The notes under the pieces: model-generated
What the model saw: the letters and a program-made list of their open reading frames with translations, nothing else
What the model was told of the DNA's origin: nothing
The model's database searches: none
Program-made: the position numbers and the translations under genes
NCBI GenBank assembly: GCA_964503085.1
Contig: CAZCYQ010000006.1
Coordinates: forward strand, 34,396 to 98,395
DNA: 64,000 nucleotides
Direction of reading: 5' to 3'
DNA from: Bin80 sp964503085
GTDB lineage: Bacteria; Bacteroidota; Rhodothermia; Rhodothermales; Bin80
Part shown: positions 27,808 to 37,207 of the stretch, one piece after another
Position numbering within the stretch: position 1 is the stretch's first letter
How the letters are laid out: every line of letters begins with the position of its first letter

Positions 27808-28758
27808 ATGGCCAACGAGCGCATCTTGATTACTGGAGCCAACGGATTGCTGGGCCAAGAACTTGTTCAAAAACTCGGAGAGCGAGATTCCTATAAGTTG
27901 TTAGCCACCGGCCGGGAAGCTGCACCCCGAACCCAGGATACGCCGCCGTACGACTACGAAAAACTTGATGTATGCCAGGCAGATGATATTCAGAGAATAT
28001 TTGCTGACTTCTCGCCAGAGTACGTGATCAATTGTGCAGCAATGACCGCAGTCGATGCTAGCGAAACCAACCGTGACGAGTGTTGGCGTGTGAACGCACA
28101 AGCGGTTGAACATCTTGCAAAGGCGTGCCACAGTCGAGGCACACATCTGATTCAGCTATCTACAGATTTTGTATTTAACGGCAAGAATGGACCATATCGC
28201 GAAAATGACCGCCCCGAACCGCTGAATTTTTATGGCAAAACAAAGCTTGCGGGTGAAAATGCAGCGCGTACAGCAGGGGTCGGCAAGTGGACTGTCGTGC
28301 GAACGAACGTGGTCTATGGTGCGGCGGTGGGACTCCCGCGAATGGATTTTGTTGAATGGGTCTGTAATAACCTCCAGAATAACAAGATGATCGGAGCGTA
28401 TACCGATCAATGGCGTACGCCCTCATACGCCCACGATCTTGCTCTAGGGATTCTTCGCATCATACACTTTCAGAAGAATGGCGTGTATAACCTGTCCGGC
28501 CGTGAGCTTATGAATATGTACGACTTTGCCCTTTCCATTGCGCAGGCCTTCAATCTCGATCCAAAATTCATTAAGCCGGTTGTGCAGAACTCAGAAAGCC
28601 AACCCGCGCGGCGCCCCAAACACACCGGTCTCATTACCCTGAAGGCAGAGACCGAACTCGACTATCGTCCCCTGCCCATTAAGGCAGCCCTAGCGCACCT
28701 GCGGCTTCGCAAGAAGTCTGCCAGGACTGGACATCCTCCGGTAGATGCTTGGTGTTGA
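27808..28758 (+). CDS. dTDP-4-dehydrorhamnose reductase-like SDR protein
   Basis: 316 residues from the ATG at 27808. NAD(P)-binding GANGLLGQ is at residues 8-15, YVINCAAMTAVDASE follows, the catalytic Tyr and Lys are in NFYGKTKLAGE, and QLSTDFVFNG gives the active-site serine/threonine. This is the RmlD-like extended SDR family, which reduces nucleotide-sugar ketones. No rmlA, rmlB or rmlC lies nearby, so the substrate is open. The 3' end overlaps serS by 14 bases; the last residues (SARTGHPPVDAWC) look like read-through into the serS start region. Confidence 0.85.
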   Translation: MANERILITGANGLLGQELVQKLGERDSYKLLATGREAAPRTQDTPPYDYEKLDVCQADDIQRIFADFSPEYVINCAAMTAVDASETNRDECWRVNAQAVEHLAKACHSRGTHLIQLSTDFVFNGKNGPYRENDRPEPLNFYGKTKLAGENAARTAGVGKWTVVRTNVVYGAAVGLPRMDFVEWVCNNLQNNKMIGAYTDQWRTPSYAHDLALGILRIIHFQKNGVYNLSGRELMNMYDFALSIAQAFNLDPKFIKPVVQNSESQPARRPKHTGLITLKAETELDYRPLPIKAALAHLRLRKKSARTGHPPVDAWC

Positions 28759-30007
28759 ATTTATTCAAGCAAACCCCCGGGAAGTTTGCCAAGCACTTGC
28801 CCGACGCGGAATCCCGGCAGGCATGGATCTCGTTGACCGTGTTCTAGACCAGGATCGTGTTCGTCGCGAGGCCCTGACATACCTCCAGGCCAAGCAACAG
28901 GAGGCAAACGCAGAGAGTCGGAATATCGGCATCCTGATGCGTGAGGGAAAACACGAAGCGGCAAAAGCTCTGATTGCGCGCCAATCAAGCCTTAAAACAG
29001 AGATCAGAGAGCTTGGAGAGACTGCCGCAAACGCGGAACAAACCCTCTCTGAACTACTGCTCACGATCCCCAACGTCCCGCATGAAAGTGTTCCTGACGG
29101 ACTGAGTGAAGCAAATAATGTAGCAGTCTACCAACATGGTGAAATCCCCTCATTTGGGTTTGATCCATTGCCACACTGGGAGATCGCCAGACGACACGGA
29201 TTAATTGACTTTGAACGTGGTGCTAAAGTAGCAGGCGCGGGATTCCCATTCTATATGGATGCTGGTGCAAAACTGCACAGAGCCCTCATCAATTTTTTCC
29301 TTGACACGGCTACACGCCAGTACAGGGAGGTTCGTCCACCACTGCTCGTGAACGAGGCCAGCGCACGCGGCACCGGACAACTACCCGACAAGGAAGGACA
29401 AATGTATCATGTGTCACTGGATGGACTCTATCCCGTACCCACGGCCGAAGTACCGCTCACGAACTATTTTCGGGACGAGATTCTTTCCGAATCCGACTTA
29501 CCTGTAAAGCTCTGTGCGTATACCCCCTGTTGGAGACGTGAAGCGGGCTCCTATGGTGCGCACGTACGTGGACTCAACCGGTTGCACCAGTTCGACAAAG
29601 TGGAGATCGTGCAGCTTACGCACCCGGAACAGAGTTATGAAGTTCTGGAAACCATGCGCAGTGATGCAGAAGCGCTACTGAAAGCTTTGAACCTGCCCTA
29701 TCGACGCCTGTTAATGTGTGCCGGTGAGTTGGGCTTTAACCAAGCCAAACAGTATGATCTGGAGGTATGGAGCGCCGGGCAGGAGCGTTGGCTGGAAGTA
29801 TCCTCTATTTCAAACTTCACCGATTATCAGGCACGCCGGATGAATATCCGGTTTCGTCCAAAGCGTGGCGGCAAGCTGCAACTCTTACACACGCTTAACG
29901 GCAGTGCTCTCGCACTGCCCCGAGTTGTTGCAGCTTTGCTGGAGCATAACCAAACCGAAAACTGTTCGTATGAACTGCCCGAAGTCCTGATCCCTTACCT
30001 CAGCTAA
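28745..30007 (+). CDS. serS: Serine--tRNA ligase
   Basis: 420 residues. The N-terminal coiled-coil arm (about residues 30-100, EALTYLQAKQQEANAESRNIG to ANAEQTLSELLL) is followed by the class II core: motif 2 CWRREAGSYGAHVRGLNRLHQFDKVE and motif 3 LHTLNGSALALPRVVAALLEHNQ. It charges tRNA(Ser) in the cytoplasm. The ATG at 28745 sits inside the end of the RmlD-like gene. Confidence 0.97.
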   Translation: MLGVEFIQANPREVCQALARRGIPAGMDLVDRVLDQDRVRREALTYLQAKQQEANAESRNIGILMREGKHEAAKALIARQSSLKTEIRELGETAANAEQTLSELLLTIPNVPHESVPDGLSEANNVAVYQHGEIPSFGFDPLPHWEIARRHGLIDFERGAKVAGAGFPFYMDAGAKLHRALINFFLDTATRQYREVRPPLLVNEASARGTGQLPDKEGQMYHVSLDGLYPVPTAEVPLTNYFRDEILSESDLPVKLCAYTPCWRREAGSYGAHVRGLNRLHQFDKVEIVQLTHPEQSYEVLETMRSDAEALLKALNLPYRRLLMCAGELGFNQAKQYDLEVWSAGQERWLEVSSISNFTDYQARRMNIRFRPKRGGKLQLLHTLNGSALALPRVVAALLEHNQTENCSYELPEVLIPYLS

Positions 30008-30038
30008 ATTAAATCGTACTGTGAGGAAGTTAACCGCA

Positions 30039-32333
30039 ATGCCTCTCCCCCGGTACACCCTCTCGGTTGTTGCAAAAGTCATACTCCTGTTCACTTTCGG
30101 CCTCTCTGCCGCCTGTGCGTATAGTCAGGAGCTTGCCGCTTTGGATGGATTCATCACTGACGCCTCTAACGGAGAAACGCTGATCTCCGCAAACGTAATC
30201 CTGGAGGGTACCTTTCGAGGAGCGACAACTAACTTGTCAGGGTACTACGCTATTTCGGGGATTGAACCTGGAACGTACACCGTTCGATACTCCTACATCG
30301 GATTTGGTACGGTCACACGCGAAGTGGTCCTTGCTGCAGGAGAATCGGTCAGGCTTGACATAGAGTTGGCAACCACCGAAGAATTACTGGAGACCCTCGA
30401 GGTGTCGGCTGACCGTATTACAGAAGGAGAACAGCGCTCAATCGGAGTAAGCCAAATCGGTGTAGCCACCATCCAGCAACTGCCACAGGTATTTGAACCC
30501 GATGTATTTCGATCTCTTCAGCTGCTGCCCGGTGTAGCACAGTCCTCCGATTATTCAAGCGGCCTCTACATCCGCGGGGGCGATCCTGCGCAAACACTCA
30601 TTCTTCTAGATCGCACAAAAATATACAATCCGAGTCATGTTTTTGGATTTTTCTCGACGTTCAATACGGACGCGATCAAGGATGTACGACTCTACAAGGG
30701 AGGCTTTCCTGCCAACTATGGCGGTGTTCTGGGATCGGTACTGGACATCCAAAACAAGGATGGTAACCGACGCGAAACACACGGAAAGCTCAGTATTGGT
30801 CTGCTGGCCTCCAGAGCCTTTGCCGAAGGGCCGTATTCCCGCGGCTCCTGGATGGTTGCGGTGAGACGATCAACCCTTGAGCCTATACTTGGCGCGCTGC
30901 AAAGTATTGACGCTGTTCCCCGCGCATTCTATTTCTACGATTTCAATGGGAAAATTAACCTTGATGCTTCACGGAACGACAAGCTTTCCCTCTCATTCTA
31001 CACGGGTTCAGATTACCTCCGTTCTGCCTTCACCGAAGGTATAGAGATCAAACTGCGCTACGGTAACCGTACGGTTGCCGGAAGCTGGGTTCACCTGTGG
31101 TCCAATCAGTTTTTCTCCAATGTTACATTGACGACCTCTTGGTACGAGTCCATGCCGCGTGCAACTTTTAGCGGCACCAACTTTAAGCAGATTAACCGCG
31201 TGATCGAAACCTCAATCCGGGCAGATTTTGAATACTATCCAGGACCGAAACATGATCTGTCCGGTGGAATATGGACTGGTGTATTCAATGCGCCGCTAAC
31301 GAATTTTTTTGATGACCGCGAAGTATTCCACACACGGAACAGGGTTGAACACGCGTCCTTCTATTTACAGGACACCTATCATCCAACGGAGAGCTGGTCC
31401 ATCTCGGCCGGCCTGAGAGGTACGTACTACGGCTATGGAAATCATTTTACGTTAGCGCCCCGGTTTTCACTTGAACGGCAACTGGGGTCGGACGTACGGC
31501 TTCAGGCAAGCGCCGGAAGGTATTACCAATTCCTAACCCTCATTACCAATGAGGTGTTCTCCGGATTTGACTTTTGGCTGACGAGTGGTGAAGGGGTTAA
31601 ACCGGCATACGGCGACCAATTCATTCTCGGCTTGAAGACCAACCTGTCAAGCGGAATCACACTAGATACGGAAGCCTACTACAGGACCATGCGACAGCTT
31701 TTTGTGCTTGATCCGTTCAGCACCGGTTTGGCAGGCCTGGAATATTCAGAATTGTTTGCCTTTGGCGAAGGGATGGCACGCGGTGCAGAAATACAGCTGT
31801 CACGCCAGGAGGGCCGGATCAACGGATTTATCGCCTATACCCTGGCTCACACGAACCGGGCTTATCCACGGCTTAATCAGGATCTGTTCGGAGAGTCCCG
31901 AGTGTTTGTTCCGCGTAACGACCGACTTCATGACCTGAACGTGGTAGGCCAATGGCGAATCTCTCGACGCTGGGAATTGGGAGCTGTATTCACGTACGCT
32001 ACAGGACAGGCTTACACACGTCCGGAAGCTTCCTACACGATCCATGACCTTGATTTTGTGAATGGCCTCAACCAAACTGACCTGCTGGTATCCCCTGGCC
32101 TTAATCAGTCCAGATTACCGGCCTATCATCGCCTTGATCTGGGAGTCACCTGGACTGGCTCATTGAAGCGCTTTGCGGACTACACGCTGCAAATACAGGC
32201 TATCAACGTCTATGCACGGAGCAATACCTGGTTCATCTTTAACGAGATTGAAGATGACGGTACGCTCTCCAGATCAACCATTCCGCAAATACCGTTCCCC
32301 CTTCCCAACTTATCCTTCACACTTGATTTCTGA
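30039..32333 (+). CDS. TonB-dependent receptor with carboxypeptidase-regulatory-like domain
   Basis: 764 residues from the ATG at 30039 (MPLPRYTLSVVAKVILLFTFGLSAACAYSQ, signal peptide); a GTG at 30021 adds six. Residues about 32-115 form a CarboxypepD_reg-like domain (ALDGFITDASNGETLISANVILEG ... GTYTVRYSYIGF), residues about 120-230 the plug (QLPQVFEPDVFRSLQLLPGVAQ, LYIRGGDPAQTLILLDRT), and the rest a 22-strand barrel ending LPNLSFTLDF. It imports a bulky ligand through the outer membrane with TonB energy. The stop overlaps the start of a DUF4249 lipoprotein gene, its usual partner. Confidence 0.94.
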   Translation: MPLPRYTLSVVAKVILLFTFGLSAACAYSQELAALDGFITDASNGETLISANVILEGTFRGATTNLSGYYAISGIEPGTYTVRYSYIGFGTVTREVVLAAGESVRLDIELATTEELLETLEVSADRITEGEQRSIGVSQIGVATIQQLPQVFEPDVFRSLQLLPGVAQSSDYSSGLYIRGGDPAQTLILLDRTKIYNPSHVFGFFSTFNTDAIKDVRLYKGGFPANYGGVLGSVLDIQNKDGNRRETHGKLSIGLLASRAFAEGPYSRGSWMVAVRRSTLEPILGALQSIDAVPRAFYFYDFNGKINLDASRNDKLSLSFYTGSDYLRSAFTEGIEIKLRYGNRTVAGSWVHLWSNQFFSNVTLTTSWYESMPRATFSGTNFKQINRVIETSIRADFEYYPGPKHDLSGGIWTGVFNAPLTNFFDDREVFHTRNRVEHASFYLQDTYHPTESWSISAGLRGTYYGYGNHFTLAPRFSLERQLGSDVRLQASAGRYYQFLTLITNEVFSGFDFWLTSGEGVKPAYGDQFILGLKTNLSSGITLDTEAYYRTMRQLFVLDPFSTGLAGLEYSELFAFGEGMARGAEIQLSRQEGRINGFIAYTLAHTNRAYPRLNQDLFGESRVFVPRNDRLHDLNVVGQWRISRRWELGAVFTYATGQAYTRPEASYTIHDLDFVNGLNQTDLLVSPGLNQSRLPAYHRLDLGVTWTGSLKRFADYTLQIQAINVYARSNTWFIFNEIEDDGTLSRSTIPQIPFPLPNLSFTLDF

Positions 32334-33217
32334 TGTGCAGACAGATTCTCTTTGCCGGGCTACTGCTGTTTCTGGCTGCCTGTGATTCCGCCGATTTCAG
32401 TGTACTAGACTATGAAACCGTGGTTGAGCTCACACTCATCGCAAACGAGCCAGTCCCCCCGGCGCGTGTGAGCAGGATTGTACCGGAAGACCAGTCAAGT
32501 GATTTCGCGGAACGTGCCATTACGAATGCAGAGGTCGTGCTCAGTACAGGCTCAACGAGTATGTTGCTGGAAGCATCCACTGAAAAACCGGGAGTTTACG
32601 AGTATCTCGGCAAACATATCATACAACCCGGTGCGAGCTATGATTTGAAGGTAACTGTACCCGGAGTAGCGACTACGATTACAGGAACTACTAATGTGCC
32701 CACTGCTGTTGAAATCCTAAGCGCTTCGCCCGAGGCAGGAACGTATCTGTCGGATGAACAGCTGACCCTCATCGTGACGCCCGGCCGTAGTGGTGATCAA
32801 ACCCAGAGCAGCTTCACACTGGTTACGGAAGCTTTTGATTTACGGGAGGATAATCTGGTGCCGAGCGCTGCTGGATTTCTAGAGAACGATTCCGATCTCA
32901 CTCTGGACGACTTCAGGATCAGTGCGTCTCCGATCATTACAGAGGGCAATTTTTTTAAGTTTCCTGACGGTACGATCAGGTTAGTCTATCCTTGGATCGG
33001 AGTCAGCTTCTACGGCCGTAACGTGATCTACGTGAATTCGCTGGATCGTAATCTGTCTGATTTTATCAGGGCTGCCGAGTTACAACAGGGAGGGGAGGGC
33101 ACTTTTGGTCCCGGAGTTATTCCCAATGCCACCCCGATCCTGTATGGCGCACATGGCCTGTTCGGAAGCCTCGCCAGGGACAAGACGCAGTTCACCGTTT
33201 ATCCTCCAGACGAGTAG
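32333..33217 (+). CDS. DUF4249 family lipoprotein
   Basis: 294 residues with the lipoprotein signal CRQILFAGLLLFLAAC. The body has VVELTLIANEPVPPARVSRI, ITNAEVVLSTG, AGASYDLKVTVPG and TITGTTNVPTAVEI, the order typical of DUF4249 proteins, which are encoded behind TonB-dependent receptors in Bacteroidota. It probably sits on the outer membrane as an accessory to the receptor just upstream (ATG overlaps the receptor stop by one base). It ends 3 bases before a convergent gene. Confidence 0.9.
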   Translation: MCRQILFAGLLLFLAACDSADFSVLDYETVVELTLIANEPVPPARVSRIVPEDQSSDFAERAITNAEVVLSTGSTSMLLEASTEKPGVYEYLGKHIIQPGASYDLKVTVPGVATTITGTTNVPTAVEILSASPEAGTYLSDEQLTLIVTPGRSGDQTQSSFTLVTEAFDLREDNLVPSAAGFLENDSDLTLDDFRISASPIITEGNFFKFPDGTIRLVYPWIGVSFYGRNVIYVNSLDRNLSDFIRAAELQQGGEGTFGPGVIPNATPILYGAHGLFGSLARDKTQFTVYPPDE

Positions 33218-33220
33218 CGG

Positions 33221-34372
33221 TTACACGCCGTGCATGGTTTCCCGGATAAGCATATCCACCACTGCCTTGATAGCCTGTTCCGCTGTGGCTCCCTTCTGTA
33301 TTGCTTCCTTGTAGGCTCTACGCTGCCAGTGTGCACTGGTCCCCCGTTTCAGGATCGTGCGCGCATGCTCGATCTCTTCTATGCAGCCAAGGGTTTCCGC
33401 ATCCGGCATGACTGACTCCAATAACTCTTCAAGCAGCTCTTCATACGGGATCGTCAGCCCCCTCCCAAAATCAATCAGTGCTCCATCAATCCCGTAACGC
33501 TGGGCACGCCAGCGGTTTTCGTATAACAGCATGTTAGCATAGCTGCGCCAACGCTGGTTTTCTCGGCGCAGGCGCCACAGCATGTGCAGCCAGCACTGAT
33601 ACAACGCTGCGATGCAGATCGCATCCTCTACTCTTGTACAGATGTCGGTTACCCGCATCTCCAGCGTAGGGAACCGGTGGCTAGGTCGAATATCCCACCA
33701 GATCTTCGTGCTGTCCTCTATCACACCTGCATGAACCAATACATCCACATGCCGCTCAAATTCCGCGTAGCTCTCGAAGTATTCTGGCAGTCCTGTGCGT
33801 GGAATTTCGTTCCAGACCGCAATACGGTATGACATAAGTCCCGTATCCTGGCCTTCCCAATAGGGCGACGACGAGCTCAATGCCAATAAATGCGGTAGTA
33901 CATAAGTAGTCTGGTTCATCAGGTCAATCCGTAGATTGTCATCCTCAATACCCGCATGTATGTGCATTCCGCAGATGACCATTCTTTGAGCGATAACCTG
34001 CATGTTCTGCGCCAAGATTTCATAGCGATCCCGAGGGGTATGACGCTGGGTGACATAGGAGGCATTCGGATGCGAAGATGCGGCAATAATTGCTAGTCCG
34101 TATGGCTCCACCACATCATATACAGTTCTGCGTAATCGAATCAGTTCTTCCTGTGCCTCCTGCACATTTGCACAAACATGCGTTCCAACCTCTATCTGAG
34201 ATTGGAAGAATTCTTGCGAGACCTGCCCACCGAGTGCCTCCTGCGCATCTTGCAGCATTGTGGGCGGCACTTCGCGAATAAGTTTCCCGGTATCTTCCTC
34301 CACGATGAGGTACTCCTCCTCGACACCCAAACTGAGTTTGGGCTCCTTAAGAATTTCACTGGCAACAGACAT
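33221..34372 (-). CDS. Carboxylate-amine ligase, GCS2 (YbdK) family
   Basis: 383 residues. LSLGVEEEYLIVEEDTGKL is the GCS2 opening with metal-binding glutamates; QSQIEVGTHVC, GMHIHAGIEDDN, and WWDIRPSHRFPTLEMRVTDICTRVED follow, matching the YbdK group, which has weak glutamate-cysteine ligase activity in some members. It may make gamma-glutamyl-type compounds in the cytoplasm. It is isolated, convergent with the DUF4249 gene. No glutathione synthetase gene is nearby. Confidence 0.93.
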   Translation of the reverse strand: MSVASEILKEPKLSLGVEEEYLIVEEDTGKLIREVPPTMLQDAQEALGGQVSQEFFQSQIEVGTHVCANVQEAQEELIRLRRTVYDVVEPYGLAIIAASSHPNASYVTQRHTPRDRYEILAQNMQVIAQRMVICGMHIHAGIEDDNLRIDLMNQTTYVLPHLLALSSSSPYWEGQDTGLMSYRIAVWNEIPRTGLPEYFESYAEFERHVDVLVHAGVIEDSTKIWWDIRPSHRFPTLEMRVTDICTRVEDAICIAALYQCWLHMLWRLRRENQRWRSYANMLLYENRWRAQRYGIDGALIDFGRGLTIPYEELLEELLESVMPDAETLGCIEEIEHARTILKRGTSAHWQRRAYKEAIQKGATAEQAIKAVVDMLIRETMHGV

Positions 34373-34735
34373 GAGCTTATAATCTTCGAGGTCCTGTCAA
34401 CAACCTCCAGTTGAACAATTATGGGAACTTACAGACTGGTTATACACAAAGCAAGTGTCTATGCTCAATCAGGTTCTGACAGACACTCATTCGGCAAACT
34501 TATGGTGAGGCCTTTGCCAGGCAGGAACTCGAAGAATGTCGTTGGACGGGTTTTTGCTTGACACTAAAAACACGTTGTCAAAAACCACTTTTTCTTGGCG
34601 CATCATTCTCTTCCTATCTGTATAGATCAGTCGCTCATTTCTTCTTGAATGGCACAAACACTTGTGAATTGTGACTAGTAGGATTGTTTTCGCTCACATG
34701 CCAGGAACCACAAACAAGCCGAAAGGCACAAACAT
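34373..34735. other. Intergenic region between GCS2 and beta-barrel gene
   Basis: About 360 bases between divergent genes. TTGACA at 34558-34563 and TGTCAA at 34576-34581 form a 6-bp inverted repeat. GGCACAAACA occurs twice, at 34651-34660 and 34725-34734, the second just before the ATG of the beta-barrel gene; similar bases continue after each copy (CTTGTGAATTGTGA and TATGCGAATCATGA). I see no further gene. Confidence 0.4.
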
Positions 34736-35437
34736 ATGCGAATCATGATTAGGAGATTTATCCCCATTTTTGTTTTAACCATCTTGGCTAGCTTTATTTC
34801 CTCAACTGTCACGGTAACTACAAGTGCTCAAACAGCACGTCCTCCTGTAACTGTTTCTATCCAGGCAGGGCTGAGTTTAGCAACGGTCAGCCCAGAGGAA
34901 GGATCTGACTTAGTCGGCGCTGATTATGACTTTCAAAATGGCTTCAATGTACGAGCATCCGTTTTTTTGCCATTCTCGAGGCTTCTAGGCACGCAGTTAG
35001 GTATTGGCTGGGTCCAGAAAGGATCTTCTATCACTTTTTCAATTCCCCAGTTCGACACCTTAACGGGCAGACGGACCGAGGACCTTTCATTGGACATGAC
35101 ATTAAGGAGTGAATACCTTCAGTTTCCTCTTCTGCTATCACTTAAACCAACATCAGTATTTAACATTCTTGTCGGCCCCGTGGTCTCGTTTCCTCTTAGT
35201 TGCGGCGCTGAATCATTGGGTGAGTCGATTGATTGTGATGAGAATGACTTCCTTGAATTAAATACCGACATATCCATCATGGCTGGGGCAGGCGTGAGCA
35301 TACCTCTATCTAGTTCTTTCTCGCTGTCGCTGGATGCTGTGTATGACTTGGGCATGACTGAGATTGCAGAAGATTCCGATTCTAAAAACCGGGGTTTCAT
35401 GTTTACAGCTGGTATCCGGTTACCGCTAAATCGATAA
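34736..35437 (+). CDS. Secreted outer-membrane beta-barrel protein (PorT-like)
   Basis: 233 residues: signal peptide FIPIFVLTILASFISSTVTVTTSAQ, then VSIQAGLSLATVSP, FNVRASVFLPFSRLLGTQLGIGWVQKG, LRSEYLQFPLLLSLKP and a closing RGFMFTAGIRLPL, the alternating strands of the small outer-membrane beta-barrel domain. Two cysteines in LSCGAESLGESIDCDEND may form a loop disulfide. The role is unknown. It has the same fold as the protein at 2642-3286 but is not obviously a close copy. Confidence 0.82.
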   Translation: MRIMIRRFIPIFVLTILASFISSTVTVTTSAQTARPPVTVSIQAGLSLATVSPEEGSDLVGADYDFQNGFNVRASVFLPFSRLLGTQLGIGWVQKGSSITFSIPQFDTLTGRRTEDLSLDMTLRSEYLQFPLLLSLKPTSVFNILVGPVVSFPLSCGAESLGESIDCDENDFLELNTDISIMAGAGVSIPLSSSFSLSLDAVYDLGMTEIAEDSDSKNRGFMFTAGIRLPLNR

Positions 35438-36083
35438 TCATGGCAGACGAGTAAGTTCTGTACAAACCCAGTCCTGTACAATTGTCAGTGCATGACCTTC
35501 TTAGATACGAACGTGATGATAGAGCCTTGGATGCGGTACAATCAGCAGGCTCTCGCAGTCCACAAATTACAACCTGGCAACTTTCGGGCGGGGATTGTTG
35601 CCTGCGACTCGTCACTGAGGACAACAGGTTTTCACGCCTCTTGGTAGAAGGATCCTGACCCGAATGGAATCATTTTCCTACGGGATCTGCCTGTTCGCTC
35701 TCGCCACGTACAACAGCTTGATTGTAGTGCTGTCCGTTCTCAACAGGCAAGCCCCACAATGGACCAAGCGCCGTTGAAGTATCACCGGTCGTCCTCCTAT
35801 ATTACAACCAAACAGATGAAAATTGGTGTCCGTTTTTTCGAGCGGTGTAGACCTTCAACAGGATCATTATGCCCATCGCGTTGCGTAGCATATACGGCAT
35901 AACTTAACCTGAACGAGCCTATAGGTTCATCGGACCTCTGGATATGAAAAACGGATCAACTAGGCGAAATCCCGCCAGAACCCTACTGAAGGGCCCCACA
36001 GAATTACATCAAATCAAACAACCCCTATTTCCCGTGCAAACGCTAACTTAGAAATCACCTGGCCAGCATTCCTTCTTGCACGC
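35438..36083. other. Intergenic region without a supported gene
   Basis: About 645 bases between two plus-strand genes. All six frames are broken by stops and I recognise no gene fragment, RNA gene or repeat. The pyrF promoter should lie near its right end. Confidence 0.4.
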
Positions 36084-36911
36084 ATGGAGTCTAACTTTAC
36101 TGAACGCTTACGCAATGCCCAGTCTGCCTGCGATAGTATGGTTTGCGTAGGATTGGACCCGGATATAGCCAAGCTCCCCAAAACTCTGCGCCAAAAATAC
36201 GCTAAGCCCGAAACCGCTATCCTGGCTTTTAACAGCGCAATCATACAGGCTACGGCTCCATTTGCATGTGCTTTTAAACTCAATTCGGCCTTCTACGAAA
36301 ACCTGGGATGCCGTGGATTTAGCACGCTGGCTGCAACCATTGATCTGATTCCGAATCATGCACTTTGCATCGTGGATGCTAAACGTGGTGATATCGGCAA
36401 TACGGCCCGCAACTATGCTTCCAGCATCTTTAATTTGCTGGGGGCTGATGGCTGCACGGTTGCACCTTACATGGGTTTTGATGCGGTACAACCATTCCTT
36501 GAATATCGCGGCCGAGCAACCTTTGTTCTAGTGCGAACATCCAACCCAAGCAGCGATGAATTGCAATCGCTGATCGTGAATGGGAAACCACTATACGAAC
36601 ATGTCGCCAGTCAAGCTGCCGCATGGGGGGAAAAGTCATCTGGATCTATTGGATTCGTAGTGGGGGCAACTAAGCCTCATGAACTTCAACAGTTGCGTGA
36701 TCAGCATCCTACCATCCCCTTCCTGATCCCAGGCGTAGGTGCACAGGGCGGGTCAGTAAAAGCAGCTGCGCGTGCAGCAACCTCGAGCGGTCTGGTTCTC
36801 GTAAACAGCAGCCGCAGCATCCTGTACGCCTCGCCAAACAAAGATTTTGACCAGATGGCCGCCAAGGCCACACGCAAACTGCGTGACGCACTTAACCAAA
36901 CGAACCGTTGA
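36084..36911 (+). CDS. pyrF: Orotidine 5'-phosphate decarboxylase (type 2)
   Basis: 275 residues. The catalytic motif VDAKRGDIGNTARNYA holds Asp98 and Lys100, MVCVGLDPDIAKLP opens the barrel, AFKLNSAFYENLG binds the phosphate side, and IPFLIPGVGAQGGSVKAA closes it. The length is that of the longer PyrF group found in Bacteroidota, mycobacteria and Myxococcota. It forms UMP from OMP. Its stop overlaps the start region of the next small gene, with the preferred ATG 3 bases on. Confidence 0.96.
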   Translation: MESNFTERLRNAQSACDSMVCVGLDPDIAKLPKTLRQKYAKPETAILAFNSAIIQATAPFACAFKLNSAFYENLGCRGFSTLAATIDLIPNHALCIVDAKRGDIGNTARNYASSIFNLLGADGCTVAPYMGFDAVQPFLEYRGRATFVLVRTSNPSSDELQSLIVNGKPLYEHVASQAAAWGEKSSGSIGFVVGATKPHELQQLRDQHPTIPFLIPGVGAQGGSVKAAARAATSSGLVLVNSSRSILYASPNKDFDQMAAKATRKLRDALNQTNR

Positions 36912-36913
36912 AA

Positions 36914-37207
36914 ATGCTGATCCGGATTGTGCGCCTCACATTGCAACCCGATACCGTCCATTCCTTTTACCGTGTCTTTGCCGTAACCGCTCCAAAAATT
37001 CGACAGACACAGGGTTGTAGAAAACTTGAACTCTGGGTGGACGCAGAATTCTCAAACGTAATCACAACGTACAGCGAATGGGATTCTGAATCCCATCTGA
37101 ATGTCTACCGTGAATCCACCCTGTTCAGGGATACCTGGGCAAGCGTTAAACCGATGTTTGCAGCTCCGGCTCTTGCCCACAGCTATCTCCCTCAGAAAGT
37201 TACCTGA
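36914..37207 (+). CDS. Antibiotic biosynthesis monooxygenase (ABM)-fold protein
   Basis: 97 residues from the ATG at 36914. IRIVRLTLQPDTVHSFYRVFAVTAPKIRQTQGCRKLELWVDAEFSNVITTYSEWDSESHLNVYRES has the two beta-alpha-beta halves of ABM dimeric ferredoxin-like proteins, with the usual SEWDSESHLNVYRES segment. Members include quinol monooxygenases and small heme-degrading enzymes; no function can be assigned here. It follows pyrF and its 3' end overlaps the convergent TonB receptor gene by 16 bases. Confidence 0.85.
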   Translation: MLIRIVRLTLQPDTVHSFYRVFAVTAPKIRQTQGCRKLELWVDAEFSNVITTYSEWDSESHLNVYRESTLFRDTWASVKPMFAAPALAHSYLPQKVT

